From NCBI GenBank assembly GCA_024641305.1, contig JAHEDI010000005.1:62001-126000 (forward strand): DNA of 64,000 bases, read 5' to 3'. The translations under genes were made by a program, and so were the position numbers. Origin of the DNA: a bacterium. GTDB lineage: Bacteria > Actinomycetota > Acidimicrobiia > Spongiisociales > JAENVV01. Below the pieces are notes generated by a model. It did not search any database. It worked only from the letters and a program-made list of their open reading frames with translations, and had not been told where the DNA came from. Below are positions 52,798 to 62,232 of this stretch, piece by piece (positions within the stretch are counted from its first letter, which is position 1; each line of letters starts with the position of its first letter).

Positions 52798-53376
52798 ATG
52801 AACAAGCTGCAACTCTTTGACGCCAACGAGGCCCGTCTCGCGACGATCACCCCCCAGGTGATCCGAGACCTTGCCTCGTACGCGCAGGGCATCGACGCCG
52901 CCGTTGGGGCGCGAGTAACGACCACCAGTGACGCGGTGACATGCATGAAGTTCCTGAATCCGGCCTCAAAGGGATTCCTCATTGTTCCCGACGGCAAGCT
53001 GGGTCCCGCCAAGGGTGATCACTCACCGTTCAGAACCGTCCGGGCCGTCGATAGTGACGAAGGGGTCTATCAGACGCGCCGGACCATCCAGCGAGCTCAT
53101 CGGCAAGGAGAAGGTACCTGCCTGATAGTCAATAGCCTGACGCCGATCCCCAACATCATTCGGCAGCTTCACATGAGCCACGAGTACGTGCTGGTGGCCT
53201 GGGAACCCGATCACGCCAAGCGATTCACCCTCGGCCTGGTGAAGACCGCCTGGGAGAACGCTTCGACCGTGATCGCCGATCAGGTGCGCGGCGCGACCCA
53301 GGCCCGGGAGGTTCTGATGGAAGGCGTGTCGCTCGGCATCGTGCAACGCGACTCAGCTTTGCGTCGGCCGATTTAG
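52798..53376 (+). CDS. Unrecognised protein beside two-component genes
   Basis: A 192-residue soluble protein (MNKLQLFDANEARLATI) with a strong GGAGG seven bases before the ATG, so expression is likely. It has a Ser/Thr-rich middle, a stretch of hydrophobic strands (GTCLIVNSLTPIPNIIRQL), and a C-terminal helical half. I know no family. It is flanked by two response regulators on the other strand, which may point to a signalling role. Confidence 0.7.
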   Translation: MNKLQLFDANEARLATITPQVIRDLASYAQGIDAAVGARVTTTSDAVTCMKFLNPASKGFLIVPDGKLGPAKGDHSPFRTVRAVDSDEGVYQTRRTIQRAHRQGEGTCLIVNSLTPIPNIIRQLHMSHEYVLVAWEPDHAKRFTLGLVKTAWENASTVIADQVRGATQAREVLMEGVSLGIVQRDSALRRPI

Positions 53377-53408
53377 TTCTGCAGCGGTCGACTAGGCGAC
53401 CCGTCGAT

Positions 53409-54038
53409 TCAGCGACCGTCCGAGATGTCCCGGGCCGCGATGTCAAGAGCCCGATCTCGTAGATCGGCTCGGAGTCGTTCGACTTCTTCGAGGAATCCCG
53501 GTTCGTCCATCCGCCGATGAACGGTTCGTTCGCTGATTCCAGCTGCGGCGGCCGCTTCTCGGACCGTGGAGCCCTTGGCAAGGGCCAAATGAAGGGCAAG
53601 ATCTCCCTTGCGAGGTATCCAGGTCGGCTTCTCGTCGGGGGTTCTGGTCGCACCCTTGGATGTGCTGGCGGCGTATCGAACCATCCGTGCAAGCGGCTCA
53701 GGTTCCAGTTCTTGTTTGGGAATGTATCCGGCTGCTCCGGCCTCGAGGGCCTGGTCGTCGATTGATGAGCTACCGAAGCCGGTAACCAGCACGAACGAAC
53801 CAACAAATCCCTGAGCACGACTGGCTTTGATGAGATCAAAGCCAGTATGAATTCCCAGTCGGTGGTCTACCACGGCTACGTCGAATTGAGCGCCACGAAG
53901 TCTGCTGAGGGCGTCCTCATAGGAACTCGCCGGATCGATCTCCAACGGAACCGTCGTCCCGGCTTCCAGGAGGGCTGAAATCATCTGAAGGTCTTCTGTG
54001 TCGTCGTCGACGACCATAACCTTTATCGTGTCTGCCAC
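53409..54038 (-). CDS. Response regulator with C-terminal HTH
   Basis: About 209 residues from GTG 54038. The receiver domain has VVDDDTED, phospho-Asp in VAVVDHRLG and Lys in GYIPKQEL. The C-terminus has a helix-turn-helix-like GSTVREAAAAAGISERTVHRRM and then a helical tail. It would bind DNA when phosphorylated. No kinase is adjacent on this strand; the kinase at 50855 may serve. Confidence 0.82.
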   Translation of the reverse strand: MADTIKVMVVDDDTEDLQMISALLEAGTTVPLEIDPASSYEDALSRLRGAQFDVAVVDHRLGIHTGFDLIKASRAQGFVGSFVLVTGFGSSSIDDQALEAGAAGYIPKQELEPEPLARMVRYAASTSKGATRTPDEKPTWIPRKGDLALHLALAKGSTVREAAAAAGISERTVHRRMDEPGFLEEVERLRADLRDRALDIAARDISDGR

Positions 54039-54266
54039 TTCACCACGTTCTACTCGTAACGCGTACGGAATCCCCCCGCACCGGCACTCTAGTCGGAATC
54101 CGGCGACATCTCTAGGTTTATGCAATCGCGGGACCCGGTTCTATACACAATCGATTTGGGGCTCTGGGTGATCCCAGGATCAGGGTTTCGGAACCGGTGG
54201 TCGAGCCCCCGGTTCGGGCAAGGTCAAGCAACCATGAACCGGGTGGGTGTCGCTCGAACTGCTCAG

Positions 54267-54337
54267 AGCGGGTGACGGGAATCGAACCCGCGTATCGAGC
54301 TTGGGAAGCTCGTGTTCTGCCACTGAACTACACCCGC
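54267..54337 (-). tRNA. tRNA-Gly (CCC)
   Basis: A 71-base cloverleaf reading leftward, GCGGGTGTAGTTCAG at the 5' end. The anticodon loop is TTCCCAA (CCC) on CGAGC/GCTCG, and the T arm is GCGGGTTCGATTCCCGT. The acceptor is GCGGGTG/CACCCGC. Discriminator is T. CCA is not encoded. Confidence 0.94.
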
Positions 54338-54381
54338 AATTGTGTCATCAAGGATAGTCGCAGTCGCGGTGGGCACGGCGG

Positions 54382-54597
54382 TTACGTTTGAATAAGCGAG
54401 AGGATCCCCCAAATGGCCATGATCGTTCCGACGACGACGAAGAACCAGGCTCGCCCGGCTCGATAGGTACCCGCCGCACCGTCCGGCCCGCGCCCGCGGG
54501 CATTCTGGATAATGGCCCACGCGTTGCCGCCTGCCATGGCCAGCCCGAGGCCGACCGTCAGTTCTGCGAATAGAGAATCAATTCCGAGGATATCCAT
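54382..54597 (-). CDS. Small membrane protein
   Basis: A 71-residue protein with two hydrophobic helices (about 12-32 and 47-68) joined by a charged loop with GRGPDGAAGTYRAGRA. Resembles many uncharacterised actinobacterial integral membrane proteins. It lies next to tRNA-Gly. Confidence 0.6.
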   Translation of the reverse strand: MDILGIDSLFAELTVGLGLAMAGGNAWAIIQNARGRGPDGAAGTYRAGRAWFFVVVGTIMAIWGILSLIQT

Positions 54598-54637
54598 GTG
54601 TTAGCCAGAGTATCGTGTTCGAGACCGGAGGTTACTT

Positions 54638-55429
54638 TTGCGACAGTGTTACGTCCTACGGGTATTCACCCGGGGCGACGAGGGCGGTAACCATCTCGGG
54701 GCGATCGTCGACGTGACGGGGTTGGATACGGCGACGATGCAGTCGATCGCCGCCGGGCTCGCCTTCTCCGAGACCGTCTTCATCGACACGTCGGGCGATG
54801 TGCCCCATTGCCGGATCTTCACCCCGGCTTCCGAGTTGCCCTTTGCAGGGCACCCTCTCGTTGGGGCTGCCTGGTTGATTCACCACCTCTCCTCGCAGTC
54901 GATGTCCCGGGTCACATGCGAGATAGGAGCCATTGACGTTGAGTCAGGTGCCACCACCGCCACCATTGATGCTCCCGGTCGCCAGCCAGCCACCGGGTTG
55001 ACTGAAGACCGCCTCGACGGTCTGGGGTTGCCCGGTGTCGTGAGTGCCTTCTCAGTAGCGATGCCACTCCCGTACACCGTGGTCGAAATGCGGTCCGCCG
55101 AAGCGGTCTCGGCATTTCGACCGGTCGAATCGGTCCTGGGGGCCCACCCTCACGGTGAAATGCTGACACTCTGGGCGGAAAGCGAAGAGAGGGTCCGGTT
55201 GCGCTTCTTCGCGCCTGGGCACGGAGTTTTCGAGGATCCGGCGACCGGTTCTGCGGCGGTAGCCTTGGCGGCCGTGCGGCGGCGATCGGGCGTCCTGACC
55301 GGTTCAGTGCTCATATCCCAGGGTGCTGAGGTGGGTATGCCTTCGGAGATCGTCTTGGATTGGGACGCCGATCGAACCAGAGTAGGTGGCGAGGTCCGGC
55401 ATGATGAGACCCGGGAATTGGAGATCTAG
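54638..55429 (+). CDS. PhzF-family isomerase
   Basis: A 263-residue PhzF-like protein. N-terminal GNHLGAIVD, the catalytic Glu in LAFSETVFID, AGHPLVGAA, and DPATGSAAVAL are all family marks. The family catalyses isomerisations such as the diaminopimelate-epimerase-like step in phenazine synthesis, but most members lack a known substrate. Starts at TTG with GGAGG seven bases upstream; next to the CDF transporter. Confidence 0.9.
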   Translation: MRQCYVLRVFTRGDEGGNHLGAIVDVTGLDTATMQSIAAGLAFSETVFIDTSGDVPHCRIFTPASELPFAGHPLVGAAWLIHHLSSQSMSRVTCEIGAIDVESGATTATIDAPGRQPATGLTEDRLDGLGLPGVVSAFSVAMPLPYTVVEMRSAEAVSAFRPVESVLGAHPHGEMLTLWAESEERVRLRFFAPGHGVFEDPATGSAAVALAAVRRRSGVLTGSVLISQGAEVGMPSEIVLDWDADRTRVGGEVRHDETRELEI

Positions 55430-55431
55430 CC

Positions 55432-56343
55432 ATGGCATCAGAAGGTTCGAAGACGACGGTCATCGCCGCTCTTGCCGGGAACGGACTTATCGCGGTAGCC
55501 AAGATCACGGTGGCGATCATGACCGGCAGCGCGGCAATGTTGTCCGAGGGCTATCACTCGGTGGCTGATGTCGGAAACCAGGCGCTCCTGCTGTGGGGAA
55601 TAGGTCGGGCCAAGGTGGCACCCACCCCGGCGCATCCTTTCGGGCGTGGCAAGGAAATCTACTTCTGGTCGTTCATGGTTGCTGTCATGCTGTTCGTCGG
55701 GGGTTCCGTGCTGGCGGTTCGCCACGGTATCGATGCGATCCGGAATCCTCACGAGATCACGAAACCGGTGATGAACTTTGTGGTACTTGGCATCGCCATG
55801 GTCACGGAAGGGACCGTCTTTTCGATAGCTCTTAGGCACTTCAACAAGGAGCGTGGTACTCGATCTGCCTGGCGTTCTGTCCGGGTTACCAAAGACACCT
55901 CCACGCTCGTGGTCCTCCTGGAAGACTCCGCGGCAATGATCGGCCTCTTTCTGGCGTTTGTCGGGATTGGACTGACCATGTGGACCGGTAATGCCATTTG
56001 GGATGGGATTGCTTCCCTGGCGATCGGAGCACTGCTTGGGGCGGTGGCGTGGCTCCTGGCGGTCGAAACCAAGGCACTGCTCATTGGCGAAGCCGCCAGC
56101 CGCTCGGATCGAGCTTCGATGCGCCTGCGGATCTTGGCCGTTCCCCAGGTGGAGAGTGTTGGCCGGCTCTTGACGATGCATATGGGGCCCGATGAGATTC
56201 TCGTGAACATCGACGTCGACTTGGTCGACGGACTGATGGACGATGACGTTGAGCGTGCCATCGATCGCGTCGAAGCGGCCATCCGCGAGGTGCTGCCGGA
56301 GGCCAACAACATTTTCGTGGAACTGGAGAGTCACCGTGACTGA
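55432..56343 (+). CDS. Cation diffusion facilitator transporter
   Basis: A 303-residue CDF transporter with six helices. The HxxxD site is in EGYHSVADVGNQ, and the second site in LLEDSAAMIG. It exports Zn2+, Fe2+, Mn2+ or similar against proton. The C-terminal cytoplasmic domain is present. ATG starts two bases after phzF-like stop; stop overlaps the thrB start. Confidence 0.9.
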   Translation: MASEGSKTTVIAALAGNGLIAVAKITVAIMTGSAAMLSEGYHSVADVGNQALLLWGIGRAKVAPTPAHPFGRGKEIYFWSFMVAVMLFVGGSVLAVRHGIDAIRNPHEITKPVMNFVVLGIAMVTEGTVFSIALRHFNKERGTRSAWRSVRVTKDTSTLVVLLEDSAAMIGLFLAFVGIGLTMWTGNAIWDGIASLAIGALLGAVAWLLAVETKALLIGEAASRSDRASMRLRILAVPQVESVGRLLTMHMGPDEILVNIDVDLVDGLMDDDVERAIDRVEAAIREVLPEANNIFVELESHRD

Positions 56344-57193
56344 AGTATCGGCACCCGCCTCGTCGGGGAACCTTGGACCTGGCTTCGACATGATCGGGCT
56401 GGCTCTTGAGTTGCGTTGCCGGGTTTCGGCCTTCAAGGCGGATGCTTGGTCGGTTGAGCACGTTGGGAAGGAACGGCTCCCGGCGGGACATTCTGACGCC
56501 GTGCTCGTAGCCGCTCAGGCAGCGGTGGGGGAGGCGAACCCTCTGCAGCTGGTGGTCGACAACGACGTGCCACTGGCGCGGGGTCTGGGATCATCCTCGG
56601 CGGCCAGGGCGGCCGGGGCAGCTGCGGCTCTGATGGAGCACCATGGATCCTTTGACCCTCAGAGGGTCTTCGAGCTGGTTCATGAATTTGAGGGCCACGG
56701 CGACAATGCGGCCGCCGCGGTGTTCGGAGGGCTGGTAGCCGTCAACGCCTCAGGCAACCCGATCAGGTTGTCGGTCCACGCCGACTGGCGGATAGTGGTC
56801 GCGATTCCTGATTACGAGCTGGCGACATCGAAAGCCAGATCGGTACTCAGTCCTCAGGTGAGCCGATCGGTTGTCGTTCGTGGCTTGGGAAGATTGGTGG
56901 CCCTGGTTGATGGGCTGCGAAGCGGGAATGCCGAGACGCTCCGGATGGCGGGAGGCGATGAGTTGCATGAACAGCCGCGCGCCATTCTTCACGAACGGGC
57001 GGTCGAACTCATGGCGGCGGCCCGCCGCGGAGGGGCTGCTCATGCTGCCTGGAGTGGGGCGGGGCCAACGATTCTGGCCGTGGTCAAGCCCGAGCAGGTC
57101 GGCGAGGTCGCCAAGTTGATGCGGGTGGCCATGGCCGATCAGGGCGATGTATGCGAATTGGGAATTGCTATTGATGGTCTGATCGCGCACTAG
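56336..57193 (+). CDS. thrB: Homoserine kinase
   Basis: About 285 residues of the GHMP kinase fold. ATP-binding loop VPLARGLGSSSAARAAGAAAALM (partial), N-terminal SAPASSGNLGPGFD, and late WSGAGPTILAVV. It phosphorylates homoserine in threonine synthesis. GTG 56336 chosen with a GGAG upstream; it overlaps the transporter stop. The 3' end overlaps the convergent hydrolase by 26 bases. Confidence 0.92.
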   Translation: MTEVSAPASSGNLGPGFDMIGLALELRCRVSAFKADAWSVEHVGKERLPAGHSDAVLVAAQAAVGEANPLQLVVDNDVPLARGLGSSSAARAAGAAAALMEHHGSFDPQRVFELVHEFEGHGDNAAAAVFGGLVAVNASGNPIRLSVHADWRIVVAIPDYELATSKARSVLSPQVSRSVVVRGLGRLVALVDGLRSGNAETLRMAGGDELHEQPRAILHERAVELMAAARRGGAAHAAWSGAGPTILAVVKPEQVGEVAKLMRVAMADQGDVCELGIAIDGLIAH

Positions 57194-57905
57194 CGGCCTC
57201 AACGACCCACTGGAAGAGGGCCTTTCCGTTCTGGAGATACTCGGGATGCCACTGAACTGCCGTTAGATCCCAGGTCGAGTCGACCGGCTCGATCGCTTCG
57301 ATGACGCCGTCGTTGGCCCAGGCGACCGCACAGAAGCCGGGGGCGATGGTCTTGACAGCCTGGTGGTGAATCGAGTTGACGACGGTTTCCAAACCGATGA
57401 TCTGACTGAGCTTTGAACCGGGTTCGATACTGACGGATTGGTGTCCTTCGAACGCTCTGCCGTCCGTGACGTCATGGATTTCGCTGTGGGCATATTGGGC
57501 CGTCAGATCTACCCAAAGGGTGCCACCGAAGGCGACGTTGACAAGTTGGGCCCCCCGGCAGATGGCCAGAGTCGGGATTCGCTGGTCCCGGGCGGAGCGA
57601 GCCAGCGCCAGTTCCCAGTGGTCGCGTTGGTCGTTGACGCCACGAGTGACCGGGGTTTGTGGACCTTCCCGATAGCCGTAGCGAATTGGATTGATGTCGC
57701 CTCCCCCGGTGAAGACCAGGCCATCGAGAAGCCGGACGGCGGCGGAGACGTGTTCCGGGTTCTGTTGGGGCACCATCACCGGGATACCGCCGGCATCAAG
57801 GACCCCGTCGCAGTAGTCGGCGATCATGCCGTGAACGGTTCGATCGCCAATCGATGCGGTGACCTTAAATGGCCTGCCTGTGATCCCGATAATCGGTTTC
57901 TTCAT
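57168..57905 (-). CDS. Gamma-glutamyl-GABA hydrolase-like amidotransferase (PuuD-like)
   Basis: A 245-residue class I glutamine-amidotransferase. The catalytic Cys is in LAICRGAQLVNVAFGG, and His-Glu is in VQWHPEYL. This is the peptidase C26/PuuD branch, which hydrolyses gamma-glutamyl-gamma-aminobutyrate. An ATG at 57905 (MKKPIIGITG) gives the standard start; one at 57935 is also in frame. A role in putrescine breakdown would link it to the 42-49 kb operon; this is inference. Confidence 0.88.
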   Translation of the reverse strand: MKKPIIGITGRPFKVTASIGDRTVHGMIADYCDGVLDAGGIPVMVPQQNPEHVSAAVRLLDGLVFTGGGDINPIRYGYREGPQTPVTRGVNDQRDHWELALARSARDQRIPTLAICRGAQLVNVAFGGTLWVDLTAQYAHSEIHDVTDGRAFEGHQSVSIEPGSKLSQIIGLETVVNSIHHQAVKTIAPGFCAVAWANDGVIEAIEPVDSTWDLTAVQWHPEYLQNGKALFQWVVEAASARSDHQ

Positions 57906-57996
57906 GCGCTGAGTTTGCTTGTTTGCGCCGAACAAGGCAAGCTACTTGCCCGCCACGTTCTTCGGCGCACTAACACGTAACGATTGAGGTATTTCG

Positions 57997-58089
57997 ATGG
58001 GCTCGCTGGTCAAGAAGCGACGCAAAAAGATGTCGAAGCATAAGTACCGCAAGCGCATTAAGGCCAACCGCCACAAGCGCAAGCGCTAG
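57997..58089 (+). CDS. Ribosomal protein bS22-type small basic peptide
   Basis: Thirty residues beginning MGSLVKKRRKKMSKHKYRKR, almost all Lys/Arg. It matches the AURKAIP1/COX24 type small protein that is seen as bS22 on mycobacterial 30S ribosomes (MGSVIKKRRKRMAKKKHRK start). TGAGGT is six bases before the ATG. It lies between the hydrolase (divergent) and the membrane protein (convergent). Confidence 0.85.
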   Translation: MGSLVKKRRKKMSKHKYRKRIKANRHKRKR

Positions 58090-58156
58090 CTTCGACTGTC
58101 GCTCCGGCGATGTCATTCACTCACGGATCTCTATTCCCGGTGCTGCTGCGCGCCTT

Positions 58157-58951
58157 CTAATCGACCGGGTCGAAGGCGATCGGCTCTTCGCGACCTAACC
58201 TGGTGGCGGCCAGTCCGGCGATTCCGAGGGCTCCCAGGAGGATGCCCCATTGAATGGCTGATCCCCCGGAGCTGCCGAGTGGACCGATCCAGTCGGCACA
58301 TCCTCCGGTGGCCCGAACGGCGTCTTTGAATCCGCTGGAGGACCAGAGCAGGCCGTCCCAGTACACCTTGTTGGGCCGCACGTTGGCGGTCCTGAAGGAC
58401 AACACATGCGTGCTGTCGGCTTCGACCACGGCGACGAGTTCTCCAGTCGGTAGCGGAGCTGACAACGGAACTGTTTCGACCATGGCTCCAGTCGCCTGGC
58501 CGATGACCACGCTATCGGTGGCGAGTGGGGGTGCTGCCGTTGCCGACCAATACACGGTCCCACTATCGGCGTCCCGTACCGAAACGCGGCGAATCGCTTC
58601 GTTCTCGCATGAGGCGAATCGGATTGCATAGGCGTCGGTGGTCAAAGACCGACTAATCCCAACGCGTTGCACGGTGTCACAGTCGACGCATGTGGGCTCG
58701 CCTGTCAGGCCAGTGGTTACCGCGATCAGGGTGATCAGACTGGCTGCGGCGATCAGGGCATATAGCCAGGCTCGCACTGACAGAGTGGGCCAAACAAATT
58801 CGTACCAGCGACCAGGTGGGAGAAGGTCTCGTTCGCTTCTCTCAGTGGACGGGGGGCCGAATGGGTCAGCTGAGGCGTCCGTGAGGTCGATTTCGATGTC
58901 GCCCCGTTCGTCGACGCCGACGAACGGGTCTTGCTGGATCGTGGTAGCCAT
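58157..58951 (-). CDS. Membrane protein of unknown function
   Basis: A 264-residue protein with an acidic N-terminus, a transmembrane helix (about 58-80), an extracytoplasmic beta-rich part with the CVDCDTV cysteines, and a second helix near 235-252. Topology suggests both ends are inside and the middle outside. No family recognised. It is followed by copA 30 bases on, but the direction makes copA upstream, so it is possibly the last gene of the copper operon. Confidence 0.6.
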   Translation of the reverse strand: MATTIQQDPFVGVDERGDIEIDLTDASADPFGPPSTERSERDLLPPGRWYEFVWPTLSVRAWLYALIAAASLITLIAVTTGLTGEPTCVDCDTVQRVGISRSLTTDAYAIRFASCENEAIRRVSVRDADSGTVYWSATAAPPLATDSVVIGQATGAMVETVPLSAPLPTGELVAVVEADSTHVLSFRTANVRPNKVYWDGLLWSSSGFKDAVRATGGCADWIGPLGSSGGSAIQWGILLGALGIAGLAATRLGREEPIAFDPVD

Positions 58952-58981
58952 GTCTACGCCGAAGCGTACCGACCCCGCCGA

Positions 58982-61141
58982 CTAGTTACGGGGATTGGAC
59001 CGGTAGCGCTTGAGCCTGAGACTGTTTGTTACCACTGAGACAGAAGAAGAGGCCATCGCTGCCGAGGCCAGCATGGGTCCGAGGAACCCGAAGGCCGCCA
59101 AGGGGATCATGGCAACGTTATAGAAGAATGCCCAAAAGAGGTTCTGTTGGATAGTCCGGAACGTCTTCCTGGCAAGATCCAATGAGATTTCCACCAGAAG
59201 CGGATCTCCTGACATGAGGATGACGTCGCCCGCTTCGATCGCGATATCGACTCCGGTCCCCACAGCCATGCCAAGGTCGGCCTGGGTGAGGGCTGGGGCA
59301 TCATTCACGCCGTCGCCGACGAAGGCAACCTGTAGACCCTCGGCCTGTAGTCGGGCGACTTCGTTGGCTTTCTCGCCTGGCATTACGTCTGCCAGAACGC
59401 GATCGATTCCGAGCTGAGCAGCGATTGCCGCGGCGGTTCGATGGTTGTCGCCGGTGATCATGGCTACCTGGACCCCCAGATCCTGGAGTCCTTTGACGGC
59501 CTCCTGTGAAGTCGATCTAATCGAGTCGGCCACCGCCAGCGCCCCCATCGCTTCACCGTTCCAGCCCGCCAGGAAGGCAGTTTGGCCTTTTGATTCGTAC
59601 TCGTCGATGGCGTCGAGGAGCACTTGCGAGATGAGAAGGCCCTCGTCGGCGAGCAGTTTGGCTTTGCCGACCGTGATCGTGACTCCATCCACCAGGGCCG
59701 TAATGCCACGTCCGGGGATGGCAACGTGATTGGTGGCGGCTCTGGCATAGAGATCGCGTTCTTCCACTCCGAGCTGGATGGCGCGCGCCACCGGATGCTC
59801 TGAACCTGACTCGACTCCGGCGACCCTTTCGAGAAACTGGTCATCCTGGCCATCCACGGTGACGAACTCAGTCAGCGTCATGGCCCCCCTCGTCAACGTT
59901 CCGGTCTTGTCGAACAGAACCACGTCGATCGAGCGTGCTCGTTCGAAAATGTCAGCCCCCTTGAAGACGATTCCAAGTTCGGCTCCTCGACCCGACCCCA
60001 CCATGATGGCGGTCGGCGTCGCGAGGCCGAGGGCACACGGGCAGGCAATGATGACTACGGCAATGGCGCGCTGGACTGCAGTAACGGATCCGACGTCGGA
60101 CAACGACCAGGCAATCAAGGTTATAAGGCTCAGAAGGAGAACGATCGGAACGAACACGCCCGACACCCGGTCGGCGAGTCTTTGAACGGGCGCCTTGGAG
60201 GCCTGGGCATCCTCCACCAGCTTGACGATCTGGTGCAAGGCGGTTCTCGTGCCGACCTTGGTTGCCTGGACGACAATGACGCCCTGTTGATTGATGGTGG
60301 CCCCGAACACGGAGTCACCGACCGATTTGTCGACCGGGGTCGACTCACCCGTGAGCATGGACTCGTCCACCGAGGTGGCTCCGTCGGTGATCGTGCCGTC
60401 GGTCGGTATTTTCGAGCCTGGCATAACCTTCATGAGGTCACCGGGCACGACGTCGCTTATCGAAACGACCATCGTCTCGCCGTTACGAATAACCGTCGCT
60501 TCCTTCGCCCCTAATTCGAGGAGCTTCGTTATCGCTCGACTGGCTCGACCCTTGGCGCGGGCTTCGAAGTAGCGGCCGAGCAGGATGAAGCTGACGATGG
60601 CCCCGGCTGTCTCGAAGAACACCGGTTGATCGGCAAAGAAAGCCCACACCGAATAGAAGTAGGCGGCCAGGGTACCAAGAGACACGAGGGTGTCCATATT
60701 GGCTCCCCGAGCCTTGAGGCGTTTGGCGGCGGCCTCATGGAATTGCCATCCGAACCAGAATTCGACCGGTGTCACCAACGCCCATTGAGCGATGTGCGAT
60801 GCTGTCGACTCCATATTGGCCATGGCAAGCACCATGGCCGGAATGGTTAGGACCGCCGCTCCCAGGAACCGGCGCCACTGAGCCTCCGCTTCTTCGGAAT
60901 ACTTTTCCGACTGCGATTGCCGATCGTCAGTGGCCGGGCGCATGTCGTAGCCGATCTTCTGAACGGCAGCTACCAGGTCGGCTTCGTCGACGTCATCGTC
61001 AAAGGCGACCCTGGCTTCGCCACCGGCGTAATTCACGATGGCCTCGGAGACGTCGTCTCGCTTCGAGAGGACGCGTTCGATCCGCATCGCGCACGAGGCG
61101 CAGGTCATTCCATCGACTTCGAACGTCAGCTCTTTGGCCAT
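58982..61141 (-). CDS. copA: Copper-exporting P-type ATPase
   Basis: A 719-residue P1B ATPase. One N-terminal HMA domain with [12 protein letters not shown], the CPC transport motif in [13 protein letters not shown], the actuator TGES, phosphorylation [16 protein letters not shown] and [16 protein letters not shown]. It exports Cu(I). copZ lies 23 bases upstream and csoR beyond it. Confidence 0.96.
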   Translation of the reverse strand: MAKELTFEVDGMTCASCAMRIERVLSKRDDVSEAIVNYAGGEARVAFDDDVDEADLVAAVQKIGYDMRPATDDRQSQSEKYSEEAEAQWRRFLGAAVLTIPAMVLAMANMESTASHIAQWALVTPVEFWFGWQFHEAAAKRLKARGANMDTLVSLGTLAAYFYSVWAFFADQPVFFETAGAIVSFILLGRYFEARAKGRASRAITKLLELGAKEATVIRNGETMVVSISDVVPGDLMKVMPGSKIPTDGTITDGATSVDESMLTGESTPVDKSVGDSVFGATINQQGVIVVQATKVGTRTALHQIVKLVEDAQASKAPVQRLADRVSGVFVPIVLLLSLITLIAWSLSDVGSVTAVQRAIAVVIIACPCALGLATPTAIMVGSGRGAELGIVFKGADIFERARSIDVVLFDKTGTLTRGAMTLTEFVTVDGQDDQFLERVAGVESGSEHPVARAIQLGVEERDLYARAATNHVAIPGRGITALVDGVTITVGKAKLLADEGLLISQVLLDAIDEYESKGQTAFLAGWNGEAMGALAVADSIRSTSQEAVKGLQDLGVQVAMITGDNHRTAAAIAAQLGIDRVLADVMPGEKANEVARLQAEGLQVAFVGDGVNDAPALTQADLGMAVGTGVDIAIEAGDVILMSGDPLLVEISLDLARKTFRTIQQNLFWAFFYNVAMIPLAAFGFLGPMLASAAMASSSVSVVTNSLRLKRYRSNPRN

Positions 61142-61164
61142 GGTGGTTGGTTCCTTGTTTCGAG

Positions 61165-61371
61165 CTATCGGGCTACGTCGTAACCCTGCTCTTCGATCGC
61201 TTCGATGATGGCGTCCAGTGCCAGTGAATCGTCGAACGAGAGATCTACCGTGCGTTCTTCGATATGGACTTCGACCTTGTCAACGCCGGCCAGTTCGTTG
61301 ACCGCTCCCTCGATGGACGATTTGCAGTGTCCGCACGAGATCGTCGGGACGGAAAGGGTGGTGGTATTCAT
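61165..61371 (-). CDS. copZ: Copper chaperone, heavy-metal-associated domain
   Basis: A 68-residue HMA domain with the copper site ISCGHCKSS. It delivers Cu(I) to CopA. The usual GMxCxxC is degenerate at the first Met (VPTISCGHC). Adjacent to csoR and copA. Confidence 0.92.
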   Translation of the reverse strand: MNTTTLSVPTISCGHCKSSIEGAVNELAGVDKVEVHIEERTVDLSFDDSLALDAIIEAIEEQGYDVAR

Positions 61372-61374
61372 GTT

Positions 61375-61677
61375 CTACTCCGTTGGGTTTGCAGGGCCAG
61401 TGACGGCGGCCGTGTACCGCATGGTTTCCATGAGTTCTTCTACGATCTCGGCGGTGCGCCCCTCACTTATGGCGTGAGTCACGCAGGTCTCGAGATGGTT
61501 TTGGAGCAACACGCGGTTGACACGTTCCAGCGAACCCTGAAGGGCTGAAACTTGTTTCATCACGTCGGGACAGTAACGCTCGTCCTCGACCATTCGGATC
61601 ACGCTCTCGACGTGACCGCGAACCGTCTTCAAACGATTGAGGGCGTCCTTCTTGTGCTGTTCCTTCATCGAAGCCAT
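61375..61677 (-). CDS. csoR: Copper-sensing repressor CsoR
   Basis: A 100-residue all-helical repressor. The Cu(I) ligands are C of ERYCPDV, H of QNHLE and C of ETCVTH, the C-H-C pattern of CsoR. It represses the csoR-copZ-copA operon and lets go when copper binds. An in-frame ATG at codon 4 is also possible. The operator-like repeat covers its ribosome site. Confidence 0.94.
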   Translation of the reverse strand: MASMKEQHKKDALNRLKTVRGHVESVIRMVEDERYCPDVMKQVSALQGSLERVNRVLLQNHLETCVTHAISEGRTAEIVEELMETMRYTAAVTGPANPTE

Positions 61678-61678
61678 C

Positions 61679-61705
61679 GTACCACCCCACCGGGGGAGGG
61701 GTCAA
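61679..61705. promoter_or_regulatory. Candidate CsoR operator
   Basis: The bases immediately upstream of csoR form an imperfect inverted repeat, ACCCC ACCGGGGG AGGGGT flanked by TACC and GGTC. It resembles the C-run/G-run operators bound by CsoR. It lies at the ribosome site of csoR. Confidence 0.55.
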
Positions 61706-61883
61706 GATGACGTTGTTCGAGAAGAATCTTTGGGAAATAGGAAACCAAACGGTCAAGTAGTACGTATAACGGTTAAGGAGTCAGCGTTTCGGGCACTCGA
61801 TGGGGGACCGAAGAGCACCGAATTGTGAAATAGATCAGAGTTCGGTGACGTTGACTCGTAGACACCTCCGAAAGGAGCAAACT

Positions 61884-62084
61884 ATGAGTGATACAACACT
61901 TAAAGGCCGCCGAATCCAAGGTGGGGTGCGGCCGTCAAAAACGATCGAAATGACCCGTATCTGTGCGGATTCGGGTTGTGTAACCAAGCTGTCCAAATAC
62001 AACCGTCGGGAATTTTGTTTTGCTCATGCTCCCGTCAAGTTCCCGAGGGTCCGCGGCCGGATACCCATCGACGGAGCGATCTAA
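61884..62084 (+). CDS. Small Cys-His zinc-motif protein
   Basis: A 66-residue protein (MSDTTLKGRRIQGG) with AAAGGAG nine bases before the ATG. It has C-x4-C, then KLSKYNRREFCFAH, giving a four-ligand CCCH set likely to bind zinc. The KLSKYN segment recalls short DNA-binding or regulatory proteins of actinobacteria. Function unknown. It diverges from csoR. Confidence 0.7.
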   Translation: MSDTTLKGRRIQGGVRPSKTIEMTRICADSGCVTKLSKYNRREFCFAHAPVKFPRVRGRIPIDGAI

Positions 62085-62180
62085 ACCGTAACCGATGCGT
62101 CAGGCGATTCCTCCGAATCGTTCCCACTATCCCAGCCTGACGCTGCAAACGCTGAGTCGAGCCGAGGCCCAGCCAATAAG

Positions 62181-62215
62181 AATGAGGTCCCGGATCCCTC
62201 CCTCGGGGCCTCATT
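62181..62215. terminator. Bidirectional terminator hairpin
   Basis: AATGAGGTCCCG (62181-62192) pairs with CGGGGCCTCATT (62204-62215), a twelve-pair stem with one G-U and an 11-base loop. It sits between the convergent zinc-motif gene and the metallopeptidase. Confidence 0.75.
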
Positions 62216-62232
62216 CGCGTTGATTGGTCGTT

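Noticed and set aside
52487-52798. 103-residue plus-strand frame ending at the start of the unknown gene
   Set aside because: The TGATG junction is tempting, but composition is unlike a protein and there is no ribosome site; the start of 52798 has its own strong one.
54197-54391. Plus-strand frame with RVTGIEPAYRAWEARVLPLNYTR
   Set aside because: It is the antisense of tRNA-Gly.
55438-56436. 332-residue minus-strand frame
   Set aside because: Antisense to the cation diffusion facilitator; no family features.
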